Below, piece by piece: positions 53,769 through 62,503 of a stretch of DNA of 64,000 nucleotides. The notes under the pieces were generated by a model. That model had not been told where the DNA came from, did no database searches, and saw only the letters and a list, made by a program, of their open reading frames with translations. The position numbers and the translations under genes were made by a program. The DNA comes from Vogesella oryzae (GTDB lineage: Bacteria > Pseudomonadota > Gammaproteobacteria > Burkholderiales > Chromobacteriaceae): positions 62,001 to 126,000 of the forward strand of contig NZ_CADEPL010000012.1 in the NCBI RefSeq assembly GCF_902829295.1, read 5' to 3'. The first letter of the stretch is position 1; each line of letters starts with the position of its first letter.

Positions 53769-54150
53769 TGGCGGCTTCCACCTGCTGCCAGCCGCCTTTC
53801 AGCGTGGCCACCAGCCTGGTGACCTCGTCGATCATGGCGGTGTCCAGCTTCAGGCCGGCTTCGTTCAGCCGCCAGGCGCAGTAGTCGTACAGCCGCGCCA
53901 GGTTGGCCACCACTTCGCCGCCGGTTTCCATCTCCAGTGCGCTGGACAGGCCGTTAAGGATGTCGATGCACTTGTTGATGCTGTTGCCCTTGGCCTCGAA
54001 ACGCTTCTGTTCGATATGGGCGCGCGCGCGCGCCATCTCTTCCAGCAGGCCGTTCATCAGCACCAGCACCAGTTGCACCGGCGAGGCGCTGGCGGTCTGC
54101 GCGTCCAGATTGACAGCGTGATAGCTGCGGTAGCCTTCGTAATCCAACAT
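53761..54150 (-). CDS. fliS: Flagellin export chaperone FliS (LafC-like)
   Basis: Prevents premature flagellin assembly. The 129-aa product has YRSYHAVNLDAQTASASPVQ, then LVLVLMNGLLEEMARARAHI and FEAKGNSINKCIDILNGLSS, typical of FliS. Its presence implies a flagellin substrate, although no flagellin gene is in the window. It starts 24 bp after fliD. Confidence 0.94.
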   Translation of the reverse strand: MLDYEGYRSYHAVNLDAQTASASPVQLVLVLMNGLLEEMARARAHIEQKRFEAKGNSINKCIDILNGLSSALEMETGGEVVANLARLYDYCAWRLNEAGLKLDTAMIDEVTRLVATLKGGWQQVEAANG

Positions 54151-54173
54151 CCACTCCCTTGTTACGGTGTTGC

Positions 54174-55532
54174 TCAGCTGCCCAGGTTGGCGAGAATGCC
54201 GCTGGTATCGCTCATGCGGGATTGCAGGGTCTGCAGCTGGGTGAACTGCAGCAGATAGCGGTTATATGCCTGGTCATAGCGCACGCTCAGCTGGTCCTGG
54301 CGGCGGGCCAGATCGGTCTGCAGCCGGCCCACCGACTCCTGGCGCTGCTTGAGCTGGCCGCCCACCGAGCTCAGCCAGAGCTTGAGATAGTTGCTGTTGC
54401 CGGCCAGCAGGCCGCTGCTGCCGCCCAGCAGCTGGTCCAGCCCGCTCGGGTTGGCCGCCAGCGCCGCATCCAGCTTGCTCTGGTTCAGCGACAGGGTGCC
54501 GTTGCGGTCGGCGCTGACGCCGTAGCTGAACAGCGTCTGGCTGTTGAAGCTCTGGCGCAGCATGGATTCCAGCTTGTTGCGCAGGCTGCGGATGCCGGCA
54601 TCGTTGGCAAATACCGCGGCGGACTTGCCGCTGGCGGCATCGCCGGTGTCGGTCAGATCGTCGAGTTTCTGCTTCAGCGTGTTGTAGGCATCGACAAAGG
54701 CCTGCACGTTCTTGGCGGTGCCGGCATTGTCGGATGCCACGGTCAGCGTCACCGGCGCACTGCCGCTGGTCATGGCCTGGGTAAAGTTGATGGTGACGCC
54801 GCTGATGCCGCTGTAGGTATTGCTGGCCTGCTGGATATGGATGCCGCTGTTCTCGGCGCCCAGCCAGATGTCGGCATCCTGTGCCGCCACCAGCTGCACC
54901 GGGGCGGCGTTCAGCGCGCTTTGCAGGCTGCTGTCGCCCACCGCGCTGGTATCCAGCGTGATCTGGCTGCCGGCGCCGGTCTGGCCGGCGGTGAGCACCA
55001 GCTGCGGTGCGCCGTTGACGGTCATCACACTGGCGGCCACCTTGCTGCTGTTGCCGGCGGCCTGGTTGATGGCGCGGGCGATCTCGGCCGGGGTGAGATT
55101 GCCGTCACCGTCCAGGTCGCCACTAGCCAGCGACACCGAGAAACTGGAACCATCGGCCAGACTCACGCCCAGCGTGCCGGCGCTGCTGGCGGTGACACTG
55201 GTGGGAATGCCCTGGTAGGCCAGCTGGTTGGCACTGGCCAGCTGGGTGACGAAAAAGTTGTAGCTGCCGGCCTGGGCACTGCCGTTGGTGCTGGCATTGG
55301 CCACCGCGGTGTTGGAGACGGTGGCGGTCTGCTGCAGCACGGTTTTCTTGCCGGACAGGCCGCTGATGGCGGTCTGGAATGCCTGCAGCGCGCTTTGCAG
55401 CGTGGTCAGCGCTTTGCTGGCGCTGCTGGCGCGCTGGCTCTGGCTGTCCAGCAGCGACTGCGTATCCTGGATGTAGGCAGTCGCCAGCTGCTGGGCGAGC
55501 TGGGACGGATTGATGCTGGAAACGTCGCTCAT
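54174..55532 (-). CDS. fliD: Flagellar filament capping protein FliD (LafB-like)
   Basis: HAP2, caps the filament tip. The 452-aa product has FliD_N (SSINPSQLAQQLATAYIQDT, QSLLDSQ) and FliD_C regions (LRNKLESMLRQSFNSQTLFS; QLSVRYDQAYNRYLLQFTQL). The middle is Ala/Ser/Thr-rich with flagellin IN motifs. Length fits the family. It lies between fliJ and fliS, as lafB in lateral loci. Confidence 0.92.
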   Translation of the reverse strand: MSDVSSINPSQLAQQLATAYIQDTQSLLDSQSQRASSASKALTTLQSALQAFQTAISGLSGKKTVLQQTATVSNTAVANASTNGSAQAGSYNFFVTQLASANQLAYQGIPTSVTASSAGTLGVSLADGSSFSVSLASGDLDGDGNLTPAEIARAINQAAGNSSKVAASVMTVNGAPQLVLTAGQTGAGSQITLDTSAVGDSSLQSALNAAPVQLVAAQDADIWLGAENSGIHIQQASNTYSGISGVTINFTQAMTSGSAPVTLTVASDNAGTAKNVQAFVDAYNTLKQKLDDLTDTGDAASGKSAAVFANDAGIRSLRNKLESMLRQSFNSQTLFSYGVSADRNGTLSLNQSKLDAALAANPSGLDQLLGGSSGLLAGNSNYLKLWLSSVGGQLKQRQESVGRLQTDLARRQDQLSVRYDQAYNRYLLQFTQLQTLQSRMSDTSGILANLGS

Positions 55533-55617
55533 CTTGATTCCCCTTGTACGGAATGGAACGTGGTTGTCACCCGTTCAAGGCGACCGCCAGCAGCGGAAAC
55601 TGAAATCGGCGCCGGCA

Positions 55618-56061
55618 TCATGCACGCCCCTGCAGCCACACCTGGGTGGCCATGTCGTCCTGGCGCTTCTGCTCGCCGCGTTGCTGCTCCAGCTGCCAGG
55701 CACTGCGGCGCTGGCGGAAGCTGTGATCCAGCACCTCGCACTGCCGCGTCAGCTGCTGCAGCTTGCGCTGGCTTACCGCCATGTCGGCCTCGTGCAGTGC
55801 CAGCTCCTGCTGGTGCTGCGCCATGGTCACCAGCACGCCGTGCTTGTAGTTGGCGCAGTTCATCGCCAGCGCCGGCGGTAGCGCACCGCTGCTGCCGCTG
55901 CCGGCGCACAGCGCCGCCATGCGCGACAGGTTGTTGCGGTAGCGCTGGCGCAGCGCTTCTTTCTGCGCCTGGCTGATGCCCAGCTGCGCCACTTCGTCCT
56001 GGCGCAGCGCCACCAGGCGCGCCAGGCTTTGCAGATTGGCGGGAGTCGCGTGCGGATTCAT
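55618..56061 (-). CDS. fliJ: Flagellar export protein FliJ
   Basis: A 147-aa coiled-coil protein (RLVALRQDEVAQLGISQAQK; QQELALHEADMAVSQRKLQQ; VLDHSFRQRRSAWQLEQQRG) matching FliJ in length and helical pattern. FliJ links the FliI ATPase ring to FlhA. It overlaps fliI by four bases. Sequence conservation in this family is low, so the call rests partly on position. Confidence 0.87.
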   Translation of the reverse strand: MNPHATPANLQSLARLVALRQDEVAQLGISQAQKEALRQRYRNNLSRMAALCAGSGSSGALPPALAMNCANYKHGVLVTMAQHQQELALHEADMAVSQRKLQQLTRQCEVLDHSFRQRRSAWQLEQQRGEQKRQDDMATQVWLQGRA

Positions 56062-57365
56062 GCGGCCAGTGCCTCCAGTTGCGCCAGCGTGCGCGCCAGC
56101 GGCGCCGCTTCATGGGTGTCCTGCTGCAGGAACGCCTCGATCTGCGGATACAGCTGTACCGCGCGATCGGTGGCGGCATCGGCGCCCGGCACGTAGCCGC
56201 CGAGCGGAATCAGTTCGCGCACCTGCGCGTAGCGGGCGGCCAGGTCTTTCAGCAGCCGCGCGGCGCGCAGATGGTTGCCGCCCGCCAGCTGGCTCATGCA
56301 GCGGCTGACCGAGGCGGCAATGTCGATGGCCGGGTAATGGCCGCGTTCGGCCAGTTCGCGCTTGAGCACGATGTGGCCGTCGAGAATGGCGCGCGCGGTA
56401 TCGACGATCGGGTCCTGCTGGTCGTCGCCTTCCGCCAGCACGGTGTAGATGGCGCTCATGCTGCCCTCGCCCTCGCCGTTGCCGGCGCTTTCCACCAGCT
56501 GCGGCAGCAGGCCGAATACCGACGGCGGGTAGCCGCGGGTGGCCGGCGGCTCGCCCAGCGCCAGCGCCACTTCGCGCCGCGCCATGGCGTAGCGGGTCAG
56601 CGAATCCACCAGCAGCAGCACATGTTGGCCGCGGTCGCGGAAATGCGCGGCGATGGCATGGCACAGCTCGGTGGCCATCATTCGCATCAGCGGCGATTCA
56701 TCGGCCGGTGCCACCACCAGGATGGCCTTGGCCAGCCCTTCCGGCCCCAGCGCGTGCTCGACGAACTCGCGCACCTCGCGGCCGCGCTCGCCGATCAGCC
56801 CGACCACCACCACGTCGGCGGCGGTCTGGCGGGTAATCATGCCCAGCAGCACGCTCTTGCCGACGCCGCTGCCGGCAAACAGCCCGACACGTTGGCCGCG
56901 GCCGATGGTGAGCACGCCGTTGATGGCGCGCACGCCGACATCCAGCACCTCGCGCACCGGCTGTTTTTTCAGCGGATTGACGCGCGGCGGATGCACCTCC
57001 AGCGGAGCGTCGCCGCCGAGCTTGCCGAGGCCGTCGATGGCTTCACCGAGGCCGTTGACGATGCGCCCGAGCCAGGACGGGCCGATCTGCAAGCCGCCCT
57101 GCTCGCCGGCCGGCAACACGCGGGCGCCGGTGGCCAGACCGCGTGCCGGCTTGAACGGCATCAGATAGGAAATTTCGTCGCGGAAGCCCACCACCTGCGC
57201 CTCCAGCCACTGGCCGCTGCCGGTCTCGATCAGGCAACGCTGGCCGGTCTCGAACGGGCAGCCGGTGGCTTCCAGCAGCAGGCCGGCGGCGCCGGTAAGG
57301 CGGCCGGTGCGGCGGGCCACCGGTACGTCGCCCAGCTCCAGCTGGCGCAGTGCGGCGGAAATCAT
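56058..57365 (-). CDS. fliI: Flagellum-specific ATP synthase FliI
   Basis: ATPase of the flagellar export apparatus, related to F1 beta. The 435-aa product has Walker A GLFAGSGVGKS at residues 161-171, VVVGLIGERGREVREF near 185, HVLLLVDSLTRYAMARREVA (Walker B) near 245 and YPPSVFGLLPQLVESAGNGE. The ATG at 57363-57365 overlaps the fliH stop as ATGA; a longer in-frame ORF to 57563 lies inside fliH and is rejected. Confidence 0.96.
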   Translation of the reverse strand: MISAALRQLELGDVPVARRTGRLTGAAGLLLEATGCPFETGQRCLIETGSGQWLEAQVVGFRDEISYLMPFKPARGLATGARVLPAGEQGGLQIGPSWLGRIVNGLGEAIDGLGKLGGDAPLEVHPPRVNPLKKQPVREVLDVGVRAINGVLTIGRGQRVGLFAGSGVGKSVLLGMITRQTAADVVVVGLIGERGREVREFVEHALGPEGLAKAILVVAPADESPLMRMMATELCHAIAAHFRDRGQHVLLLVDSLTRYAMARREVALALGEPPATRGYPPSVFGLLPQLVESAGNGEGEGSMSAIYTVLAEGDDQQDPIVDTARAILDGHIVLKRELAERGHYPAIDIAASVSRCMSQLAGGNHLRAARLLKDLAARYAQVRELIPLGGYVPGADAATDRAVQLYPQIEAFLQQDTHEAAPLARTLAQLEALAA

Positions 57366-58048
57366 GCGGCGGCCTCCGGCGGCGGCGTGTCGGCCAGCTG
57401 TTCGGCCACCTGCTCCATGCAGGCCTCCAGCCGCTGGCGGCAGCCGGCATCGGCTTCGTGGTTGCCGGCGCGCACGCGGCACTCGCCCGGCTCCAGCCGT
57501 ACGTCCGGCGTCAGCGCCCAGCGCGCGGCGCGCTCCGGCGCCAGTTCGCGGATGCGCTGGCACTCTTCCGGATTGAGGAACACGCTGACCTGCTCGTCCG
57601 CCACCGGCGGCAGTGCGGCCAAGGTTTCATCCACCAGCGCCAGCAGCTGTACCGGTTGCAGCGCCAGTTCGCAGCGGATCACCTGGCGCGCCACCTTGGC
57701 CACCAGCTCCACCACTTCACGGCGCAGTGCCTGCTGGTAGTCGCCCTGCATCTGCTGCAGGGCCTGCAGCATGGCGTCCAGCGGCTGGGCCAGGCTGTCG
57801 AAACGCGCGGCAACCTCTTGCTGCGCGCTGCTCTGGCCCTGCTGCCAGCCTTCGCTGTGGCCGGCGGCATAACCGTCGCGCTGGCCCTGCTCCAGACCGG
57901 TGTCGTAACCCTCGCGGAAGCCGCTTTCCATGCCTTGCTGGAAACCCTGCGTCAGCTGTGCCTGCTGCTGCATGGCGTCAGTGCCGCTGCTGGCCCCCGG
58001 GCCGGACAGCGCTAGCGGCGGGAAGCGGTATGGACGGAAGGCGTTCAC
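57362..58048 (-). CDS. fliH: Flagellar assembly protein FliH
   Basis: Regulates FliI. The 228-aa product has the FliH repeat-rich start with GxxxG-type spacing (GFQQGMESGFREGYDTGLEQ, GQRDGYAAGHSEGWQQGQ). The C-terminal domain has VAKVARQVIRCELALQPVQL and VSVFLNPEECQRI. The start is GTG at 58046-58048, overlapping the fliG stop as GTGA. Length fits Salmonella FliH (235 aa). Confidence 0.9.
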   Translation of the reverse strand: MNAFRPYRFPPLALSGPGASSGTDAMQQQAQLTQGFQQGMESGFREGYDTGLEQGQRDGYAAGHSEGWQQGQSSAQQEVAARFDSLAQPLDAMLQALQQMQGDYQQALRREVVELVAKVARQVIRCELALQPVQLLALVDETLAALPPVADEQVSVFLNPEECQRIRELAPERAARWALTPDVRLEPGECRVRAGNHEADAGCRQRLEACMEQVAEQLADTPPPEAAA

Positions 58049-59152
58049 TCGACCACGTCCTCGGCGAACAGCTGCAGGTCGATCTCGCCGGCTTCGGCCA
58101 GCTCGCGCACGCGCTGCATGATTTCCTGGCGCACCTGCTCCACGCGGCTGATCGGTACCGGACCGGAGCGGCGCATGCTGTCTTCGAACGACTGTGCCTG
58201 GCGGCGCGGCATCGACTGCACGATGGCATTGCGCACCGACGGCTCGGCGCCTTTCAGCGCGATGGCCCACTGCTCCAGCGCCACCTCTTCGGCGATGCGC
58301 AGGATCACCTGCTCGCTCTGGCGCGACAGCAGGAAGAAGTCGTACATGCTTTCCTCGATCGCGGACACCACGCCCGGATCGTGCGCGCGCAGCAGTTCCA
58401 CCATCTGCGTGCGGTCACCGCTCATGCGGTTGATGATCTCGGCGGCCTGGCGCACGCCTTCCACGCTGGCGCTCTGCGTGCCGAGGCTTTCCAGGCAGCG
58501 GTTCACCACCTGCTCCAGCTCCTGCAGCAATTCGCGGTCGATTTCCTTCAAGCGGGCGATGTTGACCAGCACCTGGTCGCGCTGCGCCACCGGCAGCGCC
58601 TCGATGACTTCGCTGGCCTGCGTCGACGGCAGGAAGGCGAGAAACACCGCCTGCATGCGCACGTGTTCGTTGGCGATGCGCTCGGCCAGCCAGGCCGGCT
58701 GCACCCACTGCAGCCGCGCCATTTTCGGACGGATGGCATCGCCGTAGATGCTGTTGAGCACGCTGCTGGCAATGTCGTTGCCCAGCGCCATTTCCAGCGA
58801 GCGCTGCAGGAAGGAACGCGAGGCGCCATGCACCCCGCTCTGCTCGCGGTATTCGTCAAAAAACTGCTGCAGGCTGTGGCGTACGGCGTCCACCTTGATG
58901 CCGCTCATGCGCGACATCACCTGGGTCACGTCCAGCAGCTCTTCGCGGGAAAGGTGATTCGTGTATATGTGTCGGCGGCAACTGATGCGTCCACTCTGCG
59001 TATCGTCGGCGGCGTCGAATGTGTATAAGCGACAGGCAGCGCAGCACGGCGGCCGCCGGCTCCTCGCCCATGCTCAGCAAGACGATGGCGGCCCGTTCCA
59101 CCGGCGACAGTTCTTCGCCCGGATTAGCGGCAAGGTTCAGCGGATCAGCCAC
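58045..59152 (-). CDS. fliG: Flagellar motor switch protein FliG, interrupted by an artefactual 82-bp segment
   Basis: C-ring protein that converts stator force to rotation. Codons 1-40 (ELSPVERAAIVLLSMGEEPA, AAVLRCLS) read from 59152. The frame then runs into an 82-bp insert (58949-59030) and shifts. The rest reads from about 58948: REELLDVTQVMSRMSGIKVD to the C-terminus with EQWAIALKGAEPSVRNAIVQ and RVEQVRQEIMQRVRELAEAG, the torque helix region. Removing exactly 82 bp restores one in-frame 341-aa FliG, the normal length. I therefore treat the gene as intact in the organism. It overlaps fliF by 8 bp at the start and fliH by four at the end. Confidence 0.9.
58949..59030. other. Adapter-like artefact inserted in fliG
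   Basis: Plus-strand bases 59003-59035 read TCGTCGGCGGCGTC followed by GAATGTGTATAAGCGACAG. They match the 33-nt Illumina Nextera read-1 transposase adapter at 29 positions (adapter recalled from memory). The 37 bases before it align without gaps to the index and P5 part at well above chance, though with many mismatches. On the minus strand it translates to a SLIHI peptide of the kind produced by adapter contamination in protein databases. Its removal restores fliG. Confidence 0.85.
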
Positions 59153-60818
59153 GTTTCTGCACCCATTGTTTGACGACTTCGGCTACCCGCTCCGGCTCCT
59201 TGCCGGCCAGGGTCTTGAGGTGATCGACCAGCACATCGACGCTGGAACCAGCCGGCGGCAGATCGTAGTTTTCCAGTAGCGGTACCATCGGCAGCGCGGC
59301 AGCCGACGGCGCGGCCAGAACCGAGCCAGGGTTGGCCGCCGCCAGCAGCTCTGCGCTGTCTTGCGGCGCGGCCAGTGCCGCCTGCGGCTCCATGGCGATT
59401 TCGTTGAGTTCCACTTCCTGCTGGCGGGTCGCTACCCATTGGCGCAGGATCTTGAGCAGCGGACGCACCACCAGCAGCCAGCCGAACAGCGCCAGCAGCG
59501 CGGTAGCGCCGTAGGAGATGCCGCTTTCCACCGTGCTGCGCTCCTGCCACCACGGCAGCGGCGTCTCGCGGGCCGGGAAGTTCAGCGCCGACACCACCAG
59601 GTTGTCGCCGCGGGTGGCGTCCAGCCCCAGACCGTTACGCAGGATGCGATCGATATTGGCCAGCTGCGCCGCGCTCCAGCCGTTGGCCGGTGTCGGTGCG
59701 GCACTGTTGTTGAGCACCACCGCCACGCTCAGGCGCTTGAGCGAGCCACGGCTGCGCTTCACCTGGGTGATGGTGCGGTCGTAGGCGTACTGGCGGGTGG
59801 CGGCATTCTTGCGCGAGGTGCTCGGCGCGGCACCCGCCGGGGCCGAGGCATCGATATTGACCGGACGGTTGCTCAGCGAGCCCGGCACACCCAGCGCCAG
59901 CGGCTCCTGGTCCTGCTCGTCGCGTACCGCCTCGTTGGTGACTTTCGGTGCCTGGCCGTACTGCTCGCGGGTTTCTTCTACCCGGTCGTTGTCGACATCG
60001 GCGGTAACGCTGACCTTGAAGTTGTTGTCGCCCAGCGTCGGCGCCAGCAGGTCGCGCACATTGCGCAGCGCCTCGCTGCGGAAGCGCTCGGCTGCCTCGC
60101 TGCCGGCACCGAGACCGGCCACGCCCTCGCTCGGATCGACATGGGCGGACAGGAAGTTGCCGTCCTGGTCCACCACGCTCACCCGCTGCGGGTCGAGGCT
60201 GGCGACACTGCCGGACACCAGATTGATGACGGCCAGGGTCTGCTCGGCATTCAGTTGCTGCCCCGGCTTGAGGGTCAGCATGACCGAGGCGGAGCTTTTC
60301 TCGCCGTCAGCGCTGACAAAAGACGTGCTGCGTGCCAGCGACAGGTGTACGCGGGCATTGGCTACCGGCCCCAGCGCCATGATGCTTTGCGCCAGCTCGC
60401 CTTCCAGCCCGCGGCGGAAGCGTACGTCCTGCACGAACTGGCTGACGCCCAGCGGATCGTTCTTGTCCACCAGCTCCAGCCCGTCCGGCAGCTTGGCAAC
60501 CACGCCCTTGCCGGCCAGCAGCATGCGCACGCGGCCCAGCTCGTCTTCCGGCACCAGTACCTGACCGCTGGTGGGGTGAATGCGGTAGTGGATCTGTTCG
60601 GCATCCAGCACCGCCATCATCTCGGCGGCGGGCACGCGCTCCTGCGCGCCGAACACCGGCTTGTAGCGGGCATCGTCATGCCACAGGTACATCATCGCCA
60701 GTGCGGTAATACCGGCGGCCAGCAGCAGCATCGGCAGCAGCATGCGCACATTGGATGGCGACAACAGGCTGCGTACCGACGCGATGCGGCCAGCCCTGGA
60801 TTTCAGCGAATTGATCAC
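59145..60818 (-). CDS. fliF: Flagellar MS-ring protein FliF
   Basis: Inner-membrane ring that founds the basal body. The 557-aa product has an N-terminal membrane helix (LLPMLLLAAGITALAMMYLW) and ring-building motif domains with GKGVVAKLPDGLELVDKNDP and LAQSIMALGPVANARVHLSL. A second helix follows near residue 440 (GISYGATALLALFGWLLVVR), then a C-terminal FliG-binding tail (VDHLKTLAGKEPERVAEVVK, QWVQKRG). Length matches Salmonella FliF (560 aa). Confidence 0.96.
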   Translation of the reverse strand: MINSLKSRAGRIASVRSLLSPSNVRMLLPMLLLAAGITALAMMYLWHDDARYKPVFGAQERVPAAEMMAVLDAEQIHYRIHPTSGQVLVPEDELGRVRMLLAGKGVVAKLPDGLELVDKNDPLGVSQFVQDVRFRRGLEGELAQSIMALGPVANARVHLSLARSTSFVSADGEKSSASVMLTLKPGQQLNAEQTLAVINLVSGSVASLDPQRVSVVDQDGNFLSAHVDPSEGVAGLGAGSEAAERFRSEALRNVRDLLAPTLGDNNFKVSVTADVDNDRVEETREQYGQAPKVTNEAVRDEQDQEPLALGVPGSLSNRPVNIDASAPAGAAPSTSRKNAATRQYAYDRTITQVKRSRGSLKRLSVAVVLNNSAAPTPANGWSAAQLANIDRILRNGLGLDATRGDNLVVSALNFPARETPLPWWQERSTVESGISYGATALLALFGWLLVVRPLLKILRQWVATRQQEVELNEIAMEPQAALAAPQDSAELLAAANPGSVLAAPSAAALPMVPLLENYDLPPAGSSVDVLVDHLKTLAGKEPERVAEVVKQWVQKRG

Positions 60819-60830
60819 GTCCGGTCCACC

Positions 60831-61163
60831 TTACAGCGACAGTTTGCTCAGCTCGTCCACGGCGCCAACGACCTTGTTGCGCACCTGGGTCAGCATCGAG
60901 AACGACAGGCTGGCCTGCTGGCTGGCCAGCATCGCCCCCACCAGATCGTCGCTGCGGCCGCTGTCCACCGCGGCCAGGCGCTCGGCTGCCTCGTGCTCGC
61001 GGGCATCCACATTGACAAAGGCCTGACGCAGGCTGTCGCCAAAACTGGCATTGCCGGCATGACCGGCGATGGCCGGCTGAATGGCGTCGCCGCCCAGCGC
61101 CGCCATATCGGTCTGGATACGCGAACGGTCGGCAAGAATGAGCTGGATAGACTGCTCGAACAT
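60831..61163 (-). CDS. fliE: Flagellar hook-basal body complex protein FliE
   Basis: Adapter between MS-ring and rod. The 110-aa product has FGDSLRQAFVNVDAREHEAA in the middle and a C-terminal region DLVGAMLASQQASLSFSMLT, QVRNKVVGAVDELSKLSL typical of FliE. The ATG at 61161-61163 follows AGGGGATGTC; an in-frame GTG at 61184 is an alternative. First gene of the fliE-fliF-fliG-fliH-fliI-fliJ unit. Confidence 0.92.
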   Translation of the reverse strand: MFEQSIQLILADRSRIQTDMAALGGDAIQPAIAGHAGNASFGDSLRQAFVNVDAREHEAAERLAAVDSGRSDDLVGAMLASQQASLSFSMLTQVRNKVVGAVDELSKLSL

Positions 61164-61627
61164 GACATCCCCTGCGATGGCCACAGCGGGTAAACCGTGC
61201 CATCCAAATTCATCAAATAAAACGAATTACGCGTACGTAATACAACTTCCAGGGCAGTCACAAAACGCAACAAACGAGGAACGCAAGTACTACTGACTGG
61301 ACACATTTTACATACAACCATCCGGATATTACAATTTACCCATCAACTGAGGAGTCATTTCTTTAACTTAAAGTTTAAAGATGGCAATAAACCCTTGAGC
61401 CGCATGGGTTTGCAGTGTGGCAAACCGAACACATAGCCAGCGGAATACAACGTCGAAAGTAGCAATACTTCATCGACAAAAATGATTGAAAACAGGGGAA
61501 AAGACGCCCTGCCAGTGCACAAAACGCGCGGGCAGCCAGCGTCGTGAGCGAAAAAACAACAGCGGGAAGGAGGCGGCCAACCAGGTGCGCACCGGCTCTC
61601 TTAACTCGACTTGATGGACCGCAGTAA
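61164..61627. other. AT-rich 464-bp divergent region between fliE and fliM
   Basis: GC is far lower than in neighbouring genes, mainly over 61200-61480. It contains an inverted repeat ATTACG-CGTA-CGTAAT at 61226-61241, a near-palindrome CTTTAACTTAAAGTTTAAAG at 61361-61380, and a strong Shine-Dalgarno-like GGAAGGAGG near 61565 not followed by a long ORF. In Flag-2 loci the activator gene lafK lies here; I see no trace of it. Both divergent flagellar units presumably start from this region. Confidence 0.6.
61226..61241. promoter_or_regulatory. Inverted repeat in the fliE-fliM divergent region
   Basis: ATTACG and CGTAAT separated by CGTA, 63 bp upstream of the fliE start. It is a plausible operator for a flagellar regulator because it lies between two divergent flagellar operons. 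No regulator is identified. Confidence 0.35.
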
Positions 61628-62500
61628 GTGACAAAACGCACGCAATCCCCGAGCAGCGCCAGAAGCAAGCTGCTCGCACCGGAAGTTGCCTCCCGCTGTC
61701 CGGTGCTCGACCCGCGCACGCTGGGTCGGCCGTTCCACCAGTTGCAGGATTTCACCGTTCGCCTGGGCGAGGCGCTGGGCCGCTACTTCTCGCAGCGTTT
61801 CAACCGTCGTTACGGCTGCGCCTTCAGCATCGGCAGCGTGCGCCTGCAGCAGGCGCAGACGCCGCCCGGCATGCAGTGGTGCAGCTACCGCACCGCCGGC
61901 GGCCAGATCAGCGTGGCGATGAAGCGCTCGCTGCTGCTGACGCTGCTGGACTACCGCTACGGCGGCAGCGGCGAGCTGCCGCCGGGCGCCGACACCGCCC
62001 CGGAAACCGAAAGCGAACTGCGCCTGCTGGACCTCTTGGGCCGCGAGTTGGCCGCACTGCTGCAGCAGAGCATCCAGCCGGAGGCCGGCGAGGCCGATGC
62101 CGGCCCGCTGCTGCTGCAGCCCCCCGCCGCCGGCAGCCAGCTGCTGCAAATCACCCTGCACGAAAACACCCGCCAGCTCAGCGGCATGATGTGGCTGGCG
62201 CTGGACGAGCGCTGGCTGGGCCGGCTGCTGGCCAGCGTGGCGCCACGCGCGTTGCCGGCTGCGACAGAAGACCCCGCCGTGCTGCCGCTGGGCCGCCAGC
62301 TGCAACTGCAACTCGATGCCCAGCTGCTGCAACTGCAGCTGCCGCTGGGCGAGCTGATGGCGCTGCGCCCCGGCGACACCCTGCCGGTACGCCTGCCGCC
62401 GCTGGCGCGGGTGCAGGTGGGCGACGCCCATCTTTTCGATGCCGCCGTGGCCGAACACGACGGCAAGCTGTGGCTAACCTCTTTTCAAGATGTGGAGTAA
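61628..62500 (+). CDS. fliM: Flagellar motor switch protein FliM (short, lateral type)
   Basis: C-ring protein. The 290-aa product has a FliM middle domain (LQDFTVRLGEALGRYFSQRF) and a C-terminal SpoA/FliN-like domain (LQLDAQLLQLQLPLGELMAL, RPGDTLPVRLPP). It is shorter than Salmonella FliM (334 aa) and lacks the N-terminal EIDALL-type CheY-binding motif. The start is GTG at 61628, with an in-frame stop directly upstream (61625-61627), so the missing N-terminus is not a start-site error. No strong ribosome-binding site is visible. Confidence 0.85.
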   Translation: MTKRTQSPSSARSKLLAPEVASRCPVLDPRTLGRPFHQLQDFTVRLGEALGRYFSQRFNRRYGCAFSIGSVRLQQAQTPPGMQWCSYRTAGGQISVAMKRSLLLTLLDYRYGGSGELPPGADTAPETESELRLLDLLGRELAALLQQSIQPEAGEADAGPLLLQPPAAGSQLLQITLHENTRQLSGMMWLALDERWLGRLLASVAPRALPAATEDPAVLPLGRQLQLQLDAQLLQLQLPLGELMALRPGDTLPVRLPPLARVQVGDAHLFDAAVAEHDGKLWLTSFQDVE

Positions 62501-62503
62501 GGC

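Noticed and set aside
58856-59152. A separate 98-aa gene upstream of fliG
   Set aside because: Its first 40 residues are the FliG N-terminus; the rest is adapter sequence and out-of-frame fliG.
58961-59173. Small plus-strand frames within fliG ending in a VYKRQ-type peptide
   Set aside because: They are translations of the adapter-like artefact, a pattern known from contaminated databases, not genes.
61185-61215. Sigma-54 (-24/-12) promoter for fliE suggested by TGGCACG on the minus strand
   Set aside because: The -12 element at the required 10-bp spacing is CC rather than GC, and the TTGC box is absent.
61375-61755. A 126-codon minus-strand frame in the fliE-fliM region
   Set aside because: It overlaps the start of fliM, has mixed composition with scattered cysteines and no family features, and no ribosome-binding site.
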